Below are positions 6,801 through 15,521 of a stretch of 19,577 bases of DNA, in pieces (the first letter of the stretch is position 1; each line of letters opens with the position of its first letter). The stretch is from an uncultured Prevotella sp. (lineage in GTDB: Bacteria > Bacteroidota > Bacteroidia > Bacteroidales > Bacteroidaceae). The notes beneath the pieces were generated by a model. It worked only from the letters and a program-made list of their open reading frames with translations. It was not told the origin of the DNA and did not search any database. The stretch spans positions 1 to 19,577 of the forward strand of contig URFI01000012.1 of the NCBI GenBank assembly GCA_900547085.1, in the 5' to 3' direction. A program made the position numbers and the translations under genes.

Positions 6801-8114
6801 ATGGAGGCATTTGTCATTGAAGGCGGCCATCAGCTGAGCGGAACAATCAAGCCACAAGGAGCCAAGAACGAGGCGTTGCAGGTGATTTGTGCGACGTTTC
6901 TCACCTCCGATCCTGTCACAATCAAGAATATTCCAGACATTCTTGACGTCAACAATTTGATCAAATTGATACAAGAGATTGGCGTCAAGGTCAACCGAAT
7001 CAATAAAAATGACTATGTTTTCCAGGCAGACGAGGTTAATCTCGACTATCTGGACAGCGACGCTTTCGTCAACAAATGCTCATCCTTGCGCGGCTCTGTT
7101 TTAATGATTGGCCCTTTGTTGGGTCGCTTTGGCAGGAGTACCATCGCCAAACCAGGCGGTGATAAGATAGGTCGTCGCCGATTGGATACCCACTTTCTGG
7201 GCTTCAAGGCGTTGGGAGCGAAGTTTAGGCATGACGCAGTTCGTGATGTGTATCACATAGAAACATCAAACAAGCTCAAAGGCTGTTACATGCTCTTGGA
7301 TGAGGCTTCGGTTACAGGAACAGCCAACATCATCATGGCAGCCGTGATGGCAGAGGGGACAACCACCGTGTACAATGCGGCTTGCGAACCCTATATCCAG
7401 CAATTGTGCCATCTGTTGAATGCCATGGGAGCCAACATTAGTGGCATTGCATCGAACTTGTTGACCATTGTTGGTGTCAAGTCGCTGCACAAAGCCAAAC
7501 ACACGGTCTTGCCAGACATGATTGAGGTGGGGTCGTTCATCGGCATGGCAGCCATGGTAGGCAATGGTGTGAGAATCAAAGATGTGGCTGTTCGGCACTT
7601 AGGAATCATCCCCGATACCTTCAGACGCTTGGGAATTAAAATCAGGATTGAAGGCAACGACCTGTTCATTCCCCGTCAACCGCACTACCAAATTGACTCG
7701 TTTATCGATGGTACCATCATGACTTTGAGCGATGCCCCATGGCCAGGCCTTACGCCCGACTTGCTGTCAGTGCTGTTGGTGGTGGCAACACAGGCGCGTG
7801 GTTGCGTGCTTTTTCATCAGAAAATGTTTGAAAGCCGACTGTTTTTCGTAGATAAACTGATAGACATGCGTGCTCAAATCATCTTATGCGACCCTCATCG
7901 TGCGGTGGTTATTGGTCACGATCGCCAATTTAGGCTGCGTGCCGGACGCATGACCAGTCCCGACATCCGCGCCGGTATCGCATTGTTAATTGCGGCATTG
8001 AGTGCAGAAGGTACCAGCAGAATAGAAAACATCGCCCAGATAGACAGAGGGTACGAGGACATAGAGGCTCGTCTCAACGCGTTGGGCGCACATATCAAGC
8101 GTGTCGATGATTAA
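6801..8114 (+). CDS. murA: UDP-N-acetylglucosamine 1-carboxyvinyltransferase
   Basis: Transfers enolpyruvate from PEP to UDP-GlcNAc, the committed step of peptidoglycan precursor synthesis, in the cytosol. The 437-residue length is slightly above the usual 420. Family marks include GTIKPQGAKNEAL (residues about 11-23, with the conserved KNEAL lysine), SSLRGSVLMIGPLLGR, KPGGDKIGRRRLDTHF, ASVTGTANIIMAAV and PDMIEVGSFIGMAA. In the catalytic loop the motif is PGGD rather than PGGC: the residue equivalent to E. coli Cys115 is Asp121 (codon 7161-7163). Cys115Asp is known to keep MurA active but make it insensitive to fosfomycin. ATG 6801 is chosen because MEAFVIEGG matches the family start. It overlaps rimM by 8 nt. 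Confidence 0.95.
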   Translation: MEAFVIEGGHQLSGTIKPQGAKNEALQVICATFLTSDPVTIKNIPDILDVNNLIKLIQEIGVKVNRINKNDYVFQADEVNLDYLDSDAFVNKCSSLRGSVLMIGPLLGRFGRSTIAKPGGDKIGRRRLDTHFLGFKALGAKFRHDAVRDVYHIETSNKLKGCYMLLDEASVTGTANIIMAAVMAEGTTTVYNAACEPYIQQLCHLLNAMGANISGIASNLLTIVGVKSLHKAKHTVLPDMIEVGSFIGMAAMVGNGVRIKDVAVRHLGIIPDTFRRLGIKIRIEGNDLFIPRQPHYQIDSFIDGTIMTLSDAPWPGLTPDLLSVLLVVATQARGCVLFHQKMFESRLFFVDKLIDMRAQIILCDPHRAVVIGHDRQFRLRAGRMTSPDIRAGIALLIAALSAEGTSRIENIAQIDRGYEDIEARLNALGAHIKRVDD

Positions 8115-8625
8115 GGAAGAAGATGTTTACCGCATAGGCAAGATTGGCAAACCGCATGGGGTTAAAGGCGAATTGTCATTCCATTTCACCGATGATGTGT
8201 TCGACCGTACGGAGAATTCCTATCTCATTTTGAAGATTGATGGTATCCTTGTGCCTTTCTTCTTAGAGGAATATCGCTTCAGAAGTAATGAAACGGTCTT
8301 GGTGAAGTTTTGTGATGTCGATACGCAGGACAAGGCTCGTCAGTTGACAGGCTGCGAGGTTTTCTTCCCAAGGGCGATTGCTGAGTCGGATGATGCCCAT
8401 CTCTCTTGGGCGCAAATCACAGGGTTCGCCTTGAAAGATGCGCAAACTGGTCAGCTGATTGGCATCATCAATTCGGTAGATGACAGCACGGAAAACGTGC
8501 TGTTTGAACTGGAAGACGGCACATTGATTCCCGCCAACGAGGATTTGATACAGCAAATAGATGTACAAAACAAAGAAATAACGATACTATTGCCCGACGG
8601 CTTGCTCGACTTACCAGACAAGTAA
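8107..8625 (+). CDS. rimM: Ribosome maturation factor RimM
   Basis: A 30S-assembly factor that binds ribosomal protein S19 and helps mature the 16S rRNA 3' domain. At 172 residues it is normal length. The N-terminal RimM domain shows YRIGKIGKPHGVKGELSFHF, and the C-terminal PRC-barrel shows WAQITGFALKDAQTGQLIGIINSV and LFELEDGTLIPANEDLI. ATG 8107 overlaps the murA end (ATGATTAA), which suggests translational coupling; a GTG two codons earlier is less likely. dxr follows 29 nt later. Confidence 0.93.
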   Translation: MIKEEDVYRIGKIGKPHGVKGELSFHFTDDVFDRTENSYLILKIDGILVPFFLEEYRFRSNETVLVKFCDVDTQDKARQLTGCEVFFPRAIAESDDAHLSWAQITGFALKDAQTGQLIGIINSVDDSTENVLFELEDGTLIPANEDLIQQIDVQNKEITILLPDGLLDLPDK

Positions 8626-8654
8626 AGCCGCTTGGCACTTTTTCATAACGATCA

Positions 8655-9797
8655 ATGAAGAAACAAATATGTATATTAGGCTCAACAGGTAGCATCGGTA
8701 CACAAGCACTTGATGTCATCGAGCAGCATGCCGACTTGTATGAAGCTTATTGCCTCACCGCCAACAACCGGTATGAAGAACTGGCTGTGCAAGCCCGAAA
8801 ATTCAAGCCAGCTGCGGTGGTTATCGCCAATGAAAGTCTGTACGAACCGCTCTGTCGGTTGTTGGATGACTGTCCTGAGGTGAAGGTTTATGCGGGTAAG
8901 GCAGTGCTTGATGAAATCGTACAGGCCGAACCGATAGACATGGTGCTTACGGCACTGGTTGGATTCGCTGGTCTTTCGCCAACCATTCAGGCCATCAAGG
9001 CGCACAAAAAGGTGTGCTTGGCTAACAAAGAGACGCTTGTCGTGGCGGGTAAGTTGGCTCAACAGTATCATGTACCTATTCTACCTGTCGATTCTGAGCA
9101 CAGTGCCATCTTCCAATCTCTTGTCGGTGAAGATGACAACGAGATTGAAAAGATATTGCTGACGGCCAGTGGCGGCCCTTTCAGAACGTTCACGCTGGAG
9201 CAGATGAAAGACGTTACCGCTGCTGATGCGCTCAAACATCCAACGTGGGAGATGGGTGCCAAGATAACGATTGATTCGGCAACGATGATGAACAAAGGCT
9301 TCGAGGTCATCGAAGCCAAGTGGCTCTTCGGCGTTCCAGCCGAAAAAATACAGGTACTTATTCACCCACAGAGCATCGTTCACAGTGCAGTTCAGTTCGT
9401 AGATGGTGGTGTCAAGGCGCAACTCGGCGTGCCAGACATGCGTCTGCCGATACAATATGCTTTCTCGTTTCCCAAGCGATTGCATCTGGATGGCGCTCGC
9501 TTGGACATGTTCAAGCAGCCCTTGGAGTTCTTTGAGCCCGACTTCACGAAGTTCAAATGCCTGGCACTGGCCTATGAATCCATCCGTCAGGGTGGCAACA
9601 TGCCCTGTGTGGTGAATGCTGCCAATGAGGTGGTGAACGAGGCTTTCCGTCAAGGGCGGTGTACTTATTTGGGCATGGCTGACGTCATTGAGAAAACCAT
9701 GGAGCGTGTTGCTTTCGATGCGGCACCCACCTTTGAAACCTATGTCGAGACAGATGCGATGGCTCGCCGCATGGCTAACGAATTAATTACAAAATGA
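8655..9797 (+). CDS. dxr: 1-deoxy-D-xylulose 5-phosphate reductoisomerase
   Basis: Converts DXP to 2-C-methyl-D-erythritol 4-phosphate with NADPH, the first committed step of the MEP isoprenoid pathway and the fosmidomycin target. At 380 residues it is full length. The NADPH-binding GSTGSIGTQALDVI is at residues 9-22, ANKETLVVAG near 120-129, the metal and substrate region VDSEHSAIFQ and TASGGPF follow, then HPTWEMGAKITIDSATMMNKGFE and the HPQSIVHSAVQF segment. It sits between rimM and rseP in the operon; dxr next to rseP recurs in many bacteria. Presence of dxr implies this organism uses the MEP pathway. Confidence 0.96.
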   Translation: MKKQICILGSTGSIGTQALDVIEQHADLYEAYCLTANNRYEELAVQARKFKPAAVVIANESLYEPLCRLLDDCPEVKVYAGKAVLDEIVQAEPIDMVLTALVGFAGLSPTIQAIKAHKKVCLANKETLVVAGKLAQQYHVPILPVDSEHSAIFQSLVGEDDNEIEKILLTASGGPFRTFTLEQMKDVTAADALKHPTWEMGAKITIDSATMMNKGFEVIEAKWLFGVPAEKIQVLIHPQSIVHSAVQFVDGGVKAQLGVPDMRLPIQYAFSFPKRLHLDGARLDMFKQPLEFFEPDFTKFKCLALAYESIRQGGNMPCVVNAANEVVNEAFRQGRCTYLGMADVIEKTMERVAFDAAPTFETYVETDAMARRMANELITK

Positions 9798-9867
9798 TCA
9801 TGGAGATACCAGGAGGCTTGTGTTCACAATCAAGTCCCTGCCAGCTCCGAAAACTCATCAAATAGAA

Positions 9868-11265
9868 ATGGAAATATTCTTAATCAGGTTGCTTCAGTTT
9901 GTGCTGGCAATCTCCTTATTGGTCCTCTTGCACGAAGGCGGACACATGTTTTTTGCCAAGCTCTTCGGTGTAAGAGTTGAAAAGTTCTTTGTCTTTTTCG
10001 ATGTCGGCATCGGCAAGTGGAAGGGTCATTTGTTCAGTTTCAAACCCAAACATAGCGACACTACCTATGGAATGGGGTGGCTTCCGCTGGGCGGATACTG
10101 TAAGATAGCGGGTATGATAGACGAGAGTTTCGATACCGAACAGATGAAAAAGCCAGCCGAACCGTGGGAGTTTCGTTCCAAACCCGCATGGCAACGCTTG
10201 CTCATCATGATTGGTGGCGTAACCGTCAACTTTCTCTTGGCTCTTTTTATCTATTCCATGGTGTTGTTTTATTGGGGCGAATCGTATGTGCAGGTCAAGG
10301 ACATGACCCACGGAATGCGTTTCAACCAAGAAGCTAAGTCGTATGGATTTCAAGACCATGACATCCTTTTGGGTACCGATCAAGGTGCGTTCAAGGACTT
10401 CAACGCCGACGTTTATCGTGACTTGTCTACGGCCAAACGGGTGGACATCATCCGCAATGGAAAACCCATGAGCATCAACTTGCCCGGCGACCTGAACCTG
10501 TTGTCCATGCTGAAGAGCACCCCTCGCTTCGTCACACCGTTTGTGTTGGCCGATGTAGACAGTGTCATGCCCGATGGAGCAGCGGCTAAAGCCGGTGTCA
10601 AAAAGGGTGATCGCATCGTCGCCATCAATGGCAAGCCGGTTGACTCTTGGAACGCTTTCCAAGACGAGGTGGGCGTATTGAACGATCAACTCATGGCCGC
10701 TAAGACCCCGAAAGACAGCATGAAGATTCGAACGGCATCCATCGCGTTCATGCATCCGGGCGCCTCAAAAGCCGATACGGCGCAGGTTGTGCTGAGTAAA
10801 GATTTGCTCTTGGGCGTGGGTATGACGAGCATTTACTCGTATTATCAACCCACCATGAAAGAATACGGCTTCTTCGAGAGCTTCCCGGCAGGTGCCAAAT
10901 ACGGTTGGCATGTGCTGGCAGGATATGTAGGCGACATGAAATATGTGTTTACTGCTGATGGTGCCAAGTCGTTAGGAGGCTTCGGTGCTATCGGAAGTCT
11001 GTTCCCACCCGTATGGGATTGGCACATGTTCTGGCTCATGACGGCCTTCCTCAGCATCATCCTGGCCTTCATGAACATTCTTCCTATCCCCGCCTTGGAT
11101 GGTGGACACGTGCTCTTCCTGCTGTACGAAATGATTACTCGCCGCAAACCCAGTGAAACTTTCATGATTCGTGCCGAATATATCGGCATTGGTATCTTGC
11201 TGCTTTTGATGGTAGTGGCCAACCTCAATGACGTATTGCGCTGGCTGGGAATCATCACCTACTAA
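9868..11265 (+). CDS. rseP: RIP metalloprotease RseP (site-2 protease family)
   Basis: An intramembrane zinc protease of the inner membrane that cleaves membrane-bound anti-sigma factors and leftover signal peptides. The product is 465 residues. The first helix (about 5-21) runs into the active site HEGGH at H22-H26, with Gly where HELGH is more common. A GYHK-like loop (GWLPLGGYCKIAGM) follows, then a helix near 115-135. A PDZ domain shows MPDGAAAKAGVKKGDRIVAINGKPV, and the second metal ligand motif lies in MNILPIPALDGGHVLF, then a final helix. ATG 9868 gives MEIFLIRLLQF, the usual Bacteroidota start. An upstream GTG at 9820, three bases after an unusual AGGAGG (9811-9816), is in frame and would add 16 hydrophilic residues. 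Last gene of its operon, ended by the terminator at 11289-11334. Confidence 0.93.
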   Translation: MEIFLIRLLQFVLAISLLVLLHEGGHMFFAKLFGVRVEKFFVFFDVGIGKWKGHLFSFKPKHSDTTYGMGWLPLGGYCKIAGMIDESFDTEQMKKPAEPWEFRSKPAWQRLLIMIGGVTVNFLLALFIYSMVLFYWGESYVQVKDMTHGMRFNQEAKSYGFQDHDILLGTDQGAFKDFNADVYRDLSTAKRVDIIRNGKPMSINLPGDLNLLSMLKSTPRFVTPFVLADVDSVMPDGAAAKAGVKKGDRIVAINGKPVDSWNAFQDEVGVLNDQLMAAKTPKDSMKIRTASIAFMHPGASKADTAQVVLSKDLLLGVGMTSIYSYYQPTMKEYGFFESFPAGAKYGWHVLAGYVGDMKYVFTADGAKSLGGFGAIGSLFPPVWDWHMFWLMTAFLSIILAFMNILPIPALDGGHVLFLLYEMITRRKPSETFMIRAEYIGIGILLLLMVVANLNDVLRWLGIITY

Positions 11266-11288
11266 GGCAATACGGCCTTAATCTATAA

Positions 11289-11334
11289 GCGAAGAGGCAA
11301 GGTGCGCGAGATTGTTCGCACCTTGCCTCTTCGC
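11289..11334. terminator. Bidirectional 18-bp-stem terminator
   Basis: GCGAAGAGGCAAGGTGCG (11289-11306) pairs perfectly with 11317-11334 around a 10-nt loop and is followed by CTTTTA on the + strand. It lies between the convergent rseP and PAP2 genes, so it probably ends both. The minus-strand tail is weaker. Confidence 0.8.
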
Positions 11335-11365
11335 CTTTTATGCTTATTTTGTAGGGTTCTATTCG

Positions 11366-12328
11366 TCACTTTACTTTCTTTCCCAAGAACATGAAAAGAA
11401 AGTAAAAGGCAACGCCCGATACGAATCCGGCAATGGCGTCTATCACATAATGGGCTTGGATGTACACTGTAGCGAGACATAGAAATACATAGAAGGGCAC
11501 CAACAGCCAGAGTAACTTGTGGTTGCGCGTGTGTCCAATCAACAACATGCATACCGTGGCGATGCCTACATGTGAACTTGGGAAGGCTGCCGTAGGTCGT
11601 TCGCCTGCCGCTTTGGCATCTTCTACCAAATGATAGAACAGCCCTTCTTGATACCCGGGACTAACCAAGCATTCTTGATGATAGTTGAAATAGTCGTTCA
11701 CGCTTGGGAATATTCCTTTCGCCGCATTCTCCAGTCCGATAGCCTTGAAGTAAAACGTGGGTCCAACGACGGGCAATAAATCGTAGATAGCATAGTAAGC
11801 GAAAAATGATGCGACGAGGACCCAGGTGCAACGCTGAAATTCTTTCTGGCGGCACACAAAGTAATAAAGAGCGGTGAGGGCTATCATTGGGTAGTAAGAG
11901 GCATAGCCAAGATCAATCAGTTCGCTGAAGATGGGCGACGAAAACGCCTGGGAAAAGACCAATGCCGGCTGCATACCAAAGATGGCTTGCTCGCAACTGG
12001 CGAAAATATGGTCAAGATTGGGCAGCACCCGGTTCAGCTCGTAGGTGTCTGGATACCACCATGCCAGCAGTCCCATCTGTGCGAAGATGCGGGCGGAGAG
12101 GGTCAGGCGGCAAGGCAGCAGACGGTACACTCCCCACAAAGCCAATGTCATGGCGGCCACTTGTATGCGCCCGATAATCATCGAATGTGGGTTAACCAGC
12201 TTGGTGTAGGTGAAGAATATCATCAAAAAGGTGAACCCCATGTAGGCAAACATGGCCCACTCAATGGGTAAGAGCCCACGCTTGGGTTTCTTCTCGATGG
12301 AGAATAGTTCAGAAAAGAAATATTTCAT
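11366..12328 (-). CDS. Membrane PAP2-superfamily protein, Aur1/inositol-phosphotransferase-like
   Basis: A 320-residue polytopic membrane protein with about six helices (for example near 24-43, 55-70, 140-160, 165-185 and 270-315). The PAP2 catalytic parts are in the C-terminal half: PSSHVGIATV (residues about 248-257) and, after one helix, AHYVIDAIAG, giving the H and H-x-x-x-D of the phosphatase family; the canonical K-x6-RP is weak, with RP in GERPTAAFPSSH. The overall layout resembles PF14378-type Aur1/Ipt1 proteins, which move phospho-head-groups onto ceramide. Bacteroidota make sphingolipids, so a lipid head-group transferase or lipid phosphatase is plausible, but substrate cannot be read from sequence. 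It follows the SDR gene by 13 nt, so the two form an operon. Confidence 0.8.
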   Translation of the reverse strand: MKYFFSELFSIEKKPKRGLLPIEWAMFAYMGFTFLMIFFTYTKLVNPHSMIIGRIQVAAMTLALWGVYRLLPCRLTLSARIFAQMGLLAWWYPDTYELNRVLPNLDHIFASCEQAIFGMQPALVFSQAFSSPIFSELIDLGYASYYPMIALTALYYFVCRQKEFQRCTWVLVASFFAYYAIYDLLPVVGPTFYFKAIGLENAAKGIFPSVNDYFNYHQECLVSPGYQEGLFYHLVEDAKAAGERPTAAFPSSHVGIATVCMLLIGHTRNHKLLWLLVPFYVFLCLATVYIQAHYVIDAIAGFVSGVAFYFLFMFLGKKVK

Positions 12329-12341
12329 CAGAATGAGTTCA

Positions 12342-13361
12342 TTAGTTTTTAGGGGCTGCTTTGCTGGAAAGCCAGTGATTTTCGCAATACCATTTAACCG
12401 TTTCTTTCACACCTTGTTCCAAGTTGTAGTGTGGATGATATCCCAGTTCGTCCATGGTTGGCTCGATGTTGCAGCGCCAGTTTCGTTGCCGTAGAATGTT
12501 GTATTTATCGTTGTTCAGCGCGATGGCCTTTCCCGTTTTTCTGCCTATGAGTTCGCTACACGCCGTGATAATGCGCAAGAGCCACAGCGGTGCTTTCAGG
12601 CGCACGCACCAGGGATTGCCCAACTCTTGGCGAATGAGGTCGCTGAACGTGTCTGATTGGTATACGCCTCCATCGGTGAGGAAGTATTTGCGACCGCTCA
12701 TGCCGCGGTCGATGGCCAAAAATACGGCCTGAACCACATCGAGGATGTACACGAAGGTGATGTCTTGCCGACTGTATCCGGCTGCGAAATCCAGATGACG
12801 CGCAATGCTTTTAACCATCAGGAAATAGTCCTTTTCGCGTGGACCGTAGATGCCTGTCGGCCGAAGAATGATGTAAGGAAAGTCGTTTCCAATGGCATCG
12901 AGGTAGCGTTCGGCCTCCAATTTGCTTTTGCCATACGCCGTATTGGGTAGGGGAGTGTCGTGCTCGTTGATTTCGGTAAACGGTTTCTGTTCCCTGATGG
13001 CGCCAAACACACCCAGCGTACTGATGTAGATGAACCGCTTGATGGGCATCTTCAGCTTCAGAATGGCATTCACCAAGTGCTGGGTTCCTTCGGTGTTGAC
13101 ACGGTGAAAATCGTCCGGATGAACACATTTGGTGACACCGGCAGCATGAACGACATAGTCGAAAGCATGCCCCTCGAGCTGTTGAACCAATCTCTCTTCC
13201 GATGAAAAGTCAAGTTCGATGAAGTGAATGCGCTCATCCTGGAGATATCGACGTGAACTGGATGGCCTGACAGCCGCCCAAACCTCCATACCCCGTTGTA
13301 AGGCTTCGTCTACAAGATGACTGCCGACAAAACCCGATGCACCAGTGATCAGAATGCTCAT
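12342..13361 (-). CDS. Extended SDR: NAD-dependent epimerase/dehydratase family protein
   Basis: A 339-residue cytosolic oxidoreductase of the extended short-chain dehydrogenase type. The Rossmann motif TGASGFVGSHL starts at residue 6 and VVHAAGVT lies near 73-80. The catalytic triad is visible as the ISTLGVFG serine region and the YGKSK motif (Tyr and Lys). LRPTGIYGPREKDYF and the GRKYFLTDG stretch are typical of this group. ATG 13361 (MSILITGAS) is preferred to an in-frame start 8 codons upstream. The PAP2 gene follows after 13 nt. Related Bacteroidota SDRs act on sugar nucleotides, sterol-like or 3-keto lipids; ceramide reductase (CerR) is also of this class, so a sphingolipid step is a reasonable but unproven reading. 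Confidence 0.85.
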   Translation of the reverse strand: MSILITGASGFVGSHLVDEALQRGMEVWAAVRPSSSRRYLQDERIHFIELDFSSEERLVQQLEGHAFDYVVHAAGVTKCVHPDDFHRVNTEGTQHLVNAILKLKMPIKRFIYISTLGVFGAIREQKPFTEINEHDTPLPNTAYGKSKLEAERYLDAIGNDFPYIILRPTGIYGPREKDYFLMVKSIARHLDFAAGYSRQDITFVYILDVVQAVFLAIDRGMSGRKYFLTDGGVYQSDTFSDLIRQELGNPWCVRLKAPLWLLRIITACSELIGRKTGKAIALNNDKYNILRQRNWRCNIEPTMDELGYHPHYNLEQGVKETVKWYCENHWLSSKAAPKN

Positions 13362-13382
13362 TGAAAAATTGTAATTACGCTG

Positions 13383-13390
13383 CAAAATTA
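13383..13390 (-). promoter_or_regulatory. Probable -7 box for the SDR-PAP2 operon
   Basis: Minus-strand TAATTTTG fits TAnnTTTG, 21 nt before the SDR ATG. No clear -33 TTTG is present at the ideal distance. Confidence 0.4.
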
Positions 13391-13852
13391 GACAATTTTT
13401 CCGAATAATCAGCTTGTTCGGATAAAAAACGGCCTATTGTGCCACGGCTCTTCCATTTAAATATAAAACTCGGTGTAAACAAATCTGTCGTCCTTAGATT
13501 TGATATGTAACAAAAAATGCAAATATAATAAATGTAACATCTTGTTTACCAATAGAGAAGCATCGTAACATCTCATTTTAAACAACGAAAAACCCGAAAG
13601 AAACAAAAGATGCTGCCGCAAAAGACATTATACGGAAGAACGTCCCGTTCTATCTAAAGAAACGAAAAACACTGTTGCAGTCTTTCGCTCTTCATAAAAG
13701 ATTTAAAGAGAGGGTGCAACTCATTCCATTTCGTTCTTTTCGTCAGAACGTTTACGTTCTTTGGCTTCTTTATATCACACACTCATTTTCGTGTTTTCTG
13801 TTTATTTCGTTGTTGATTTCAAACGTAGGAACCTTTGATATTCCTCAACATT
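13391..13852. other. Noncoding AT-rich gap with two related small palindromes
   Basis: No gene is supported here. AGAACG-TCC-CGTTCT (13637-13651) and AGAACG-TTTA-CGTTCT (13745-13760) are two hairpins with identical 6-bp arms about 100 nt apart. They could be binding sites or weak terminators. Confidence 0.4.
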
Positions 13853-13940
13853 CCAAACCCATTGACTTTGCCAGCCAAACTCATTGACTTTGGAGTCCAA
13901 ACCCATTGCCTTTGGTGCTCAAACTCAATGAGATTGGATG
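13853..13940. repeat. Four imperfect 22-nt tandem repeats
   Basis: Units start at 13853, 13875, 13897 and 13919. The first 18 bases of unit 1 are CCAAACCCATTGACTTTG; units 2 and 3 differ from it by one base each in that part, and unit 4 is more diverged (TCAAACTCAATGAGATTG). There is no spacer, so it is not CRISPR, and 22 is not a multiple of three, so it is not a protein repeat. No function is known to me. Confidence 0.75.
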
Positions 13941-14070
13941 CCCATGTATTTTCATGTCTGCAACAAACACTCTTGCTAATTATAATATTTTGATATGCAG
14001 CTGATTGCACTCTACCCAGTTCACTTCTCCAGTGGAAAAATATTGCTGGTGTCAGCTGTCATCTGTCGCA

Positions 14071-14105
14071 AAACAAAAAAGGTGTATCAGCCATTTGACA
14101 CACCT
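14071..14105 (-). terminator. Rho-independent terminator of pncB
   Basis: Read on the minus strand: AGGTGT (14105-14100), a 14-nt loop, ACACCT (14085-14080), then TTTTTTGTTT. It starts 40 nt beyond the pncB stop codon. Confidence 0.65.
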
Positions 14106-14144
14106 CATTTTATATGGGTTTCTTTATTCGTCAGGCAAGAAGAG

Positions 14145-15365
14145 CTATCCTATCTGTCGCAAGAGATAGGCGCACTTTTCAGCATCCCCTGTGGTTTTGC
14201 CCTTGTCGCACGACAGCTTGACGCAATCGTGCCATTCGCGTTTCTCCGTGATTCGGCTGCGCGTGAGTTTCACGACGATGTTCATGGGTTCGGCATTCGC
14301 TACGTCACAGGTCAAAAAGGTGCCCACGCCATAGCTGTCTTGCATGCGCCCATTGACGTATTTGTGTATTCGGATGGCCTTCTCAATGTCCAGTCCGTTG
14401 CTGTACACCACCTGTTTGGTTGCCGGATTGATGCCCAGGCTCTCATATTTCTCAATGATTTTGTCAGTCTGTTCATTCTCATCGCCACTGTCTACGCGCA
14501 GCCCTACGAACATCATCGCCATGCGCTTGGACAGGTTATTGAAGAACACTTTGTCGCCGAAGCAGTCGTACAGATAGATGCCATTGTCGCCATCGTACAC
14601 GTCACTGAACTTTTTCATCACGTTGAAGTTGCACTCAAAGACCCCACTGACATTCTCTTCAAACTGGATGAGCTGGTGACTCATGGTGCCAATGGGCGTG
14701 AGATGGTGCTTCATGGCCAGGTAGACGTTGCTGGTTCCCGTGAATCTGCCCGACCAGCGGTGGTGTCCGTCGTCATCATCGTAGCCACCTTGCTCGTACA
14801 CCTCTTTCATCACGCGCAACACCATGTCGTGATGATCGAACGAAAAGCGCCGGCGCGTGCCCATATCGCCCAGCACCAGGCCATTCTTGAGAATCTCAAC
14901 CGCCTTCTGTCGGGTGCGCTCAGCCTCGCGTTTTGGGTCGTATGCGTCACGTTCTCCACGCAGATTGTGCATCAACTCGGACACGATGGCGAGGATAGGC
15001 ATCTCCCACATGATGGCCGAATACCACTTGCCGCGCACCATAATATCCAAATGTCCCTGTTCATCCTGCGACACGGTAACCTCGTGGGGATTGAAGCGAT
15101 AGCCACGAAGGAAGGTGAAATACCATTTTGGAAGGTAATACATCTTTTTCTTCATGAACTCTATCTCCTCCGAGGTAATCATCACCTGTGGCATGTAGCC
15201 CAATTGTTCTTCCACCAGGGCGGTGAATCCCTTCGGATAAACGGTGTCGTTGCGGTCAAAGAAGGTGTACTCTACCTCTGCGCGAGGATACTTCTGCAGG
15301 ACGTAATATTGACAACTGAAGGTATAAGCGTCGTTGTCGGTGAGGTGACTGATAATCTGTTTCAT
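14145..15365 (-). CDS. pncB: Nicotinate phosphoribosyltransferase
   Basis: Couples nicotinate and PRPP to nicotinate mononucleotide, usually with ATP hydrolysis, in the cytosolic Preiss-Handler salvage route. At 406 residues it is close to the E. coli PncB length. The N-terminus ISHLTDNDAYTFSCQYYVL carries the family D-x-Y-x-F motif. Later come GTRRRFSFDHHDMV, FTGTSNVYLA, PIGTMSHQLIQ (histidine of the active-site region), LRVDSGDE and VVYSNGLD. ATG 15365 is the natural start. A -7-like box lies about 93 nt upstream and a terminator follows the gene, so it is probably a single-gene transcript. nadD in this window uses its product. Confidence 0.95.
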   Translation of the reverse strand: MKQIISHLTDNDAYTFSCQYYVLQKYPRAEVEYTFFDRNDTVYPKGFTALVEEQLGYMPQVMITSEEIEFMKKKMYYLPKWYFTFLRGYRFNPHEVTVSQDEQGHLDIMVRGKWYSAIMWEMPILAIVSELMHNLRGERDAYDPKREAERTRQKAVEILKNGLVLGDMGTRRRFSFDHHDMVLRVMKEVYEQGGYDDDDGHHRWSGRFTGTSNVYLAMKHHLTPIGTMSHQLIQFEENVSGVFECNFNVMKKFSDVYDGDNGIYLYDCFGDKVFFNNLSKRMAMMFVGLRVDSGDENEQTDKIIEKYESLGINPATKQVVYSNGLDIEKAIRIHKYVNGRMQDSYGVGTFLTCDVANAEPMNIVVKLTRSRITEKREWHDCVKLSCDKGKTTGDAEKCAYLLRQIG

Positions 15366-15457
15366 AGTTTTTTCTTATGTTGTGTTTTTGGAAAAAATAG
15401 TGCAAGCCGAAGACAAAGGAAACTTGTTTGCTTTGTTGAGGCGCAGTCTATTTTATG

Positions 15458-15465
15458 CAAAGATA
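15458..15465 (-). promoter_or_regulatory. Probable -7 box for pncB
   Basis: Minus-strand TATCTTTG fits TAnnTTTG about 93 nt before the pncB ATG. The matching -33 element is not obvious. Confidence 0.4.
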
Positions 15466-15521
15466 CGTTTTTCCTTGCAAAAATCATGTAAGTTGGTCGA
15501 TTATTGAATGTTAACGAAATA

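Noticed and set aside
9811..9867. AGGAGG-GTG start (9820) for rseP
   Set aside because: The Shine-Dalgarno match is striking, but the spacing is only three bases, and the 16 extra residues are hydrophilic ahead of a membrane helix that normally starts the protein.
13853..13940. CRISPR array
   Set aside because: Units are contiguous 22-mers without spacers, and no cas genes are near.
13995..15491. 498-codon + strand frame opposite pncB
   Set aside because: The minus strand encodes a complete PncB with all family motifs over the same span; the + frame has no recognisable domain and is a shadow.
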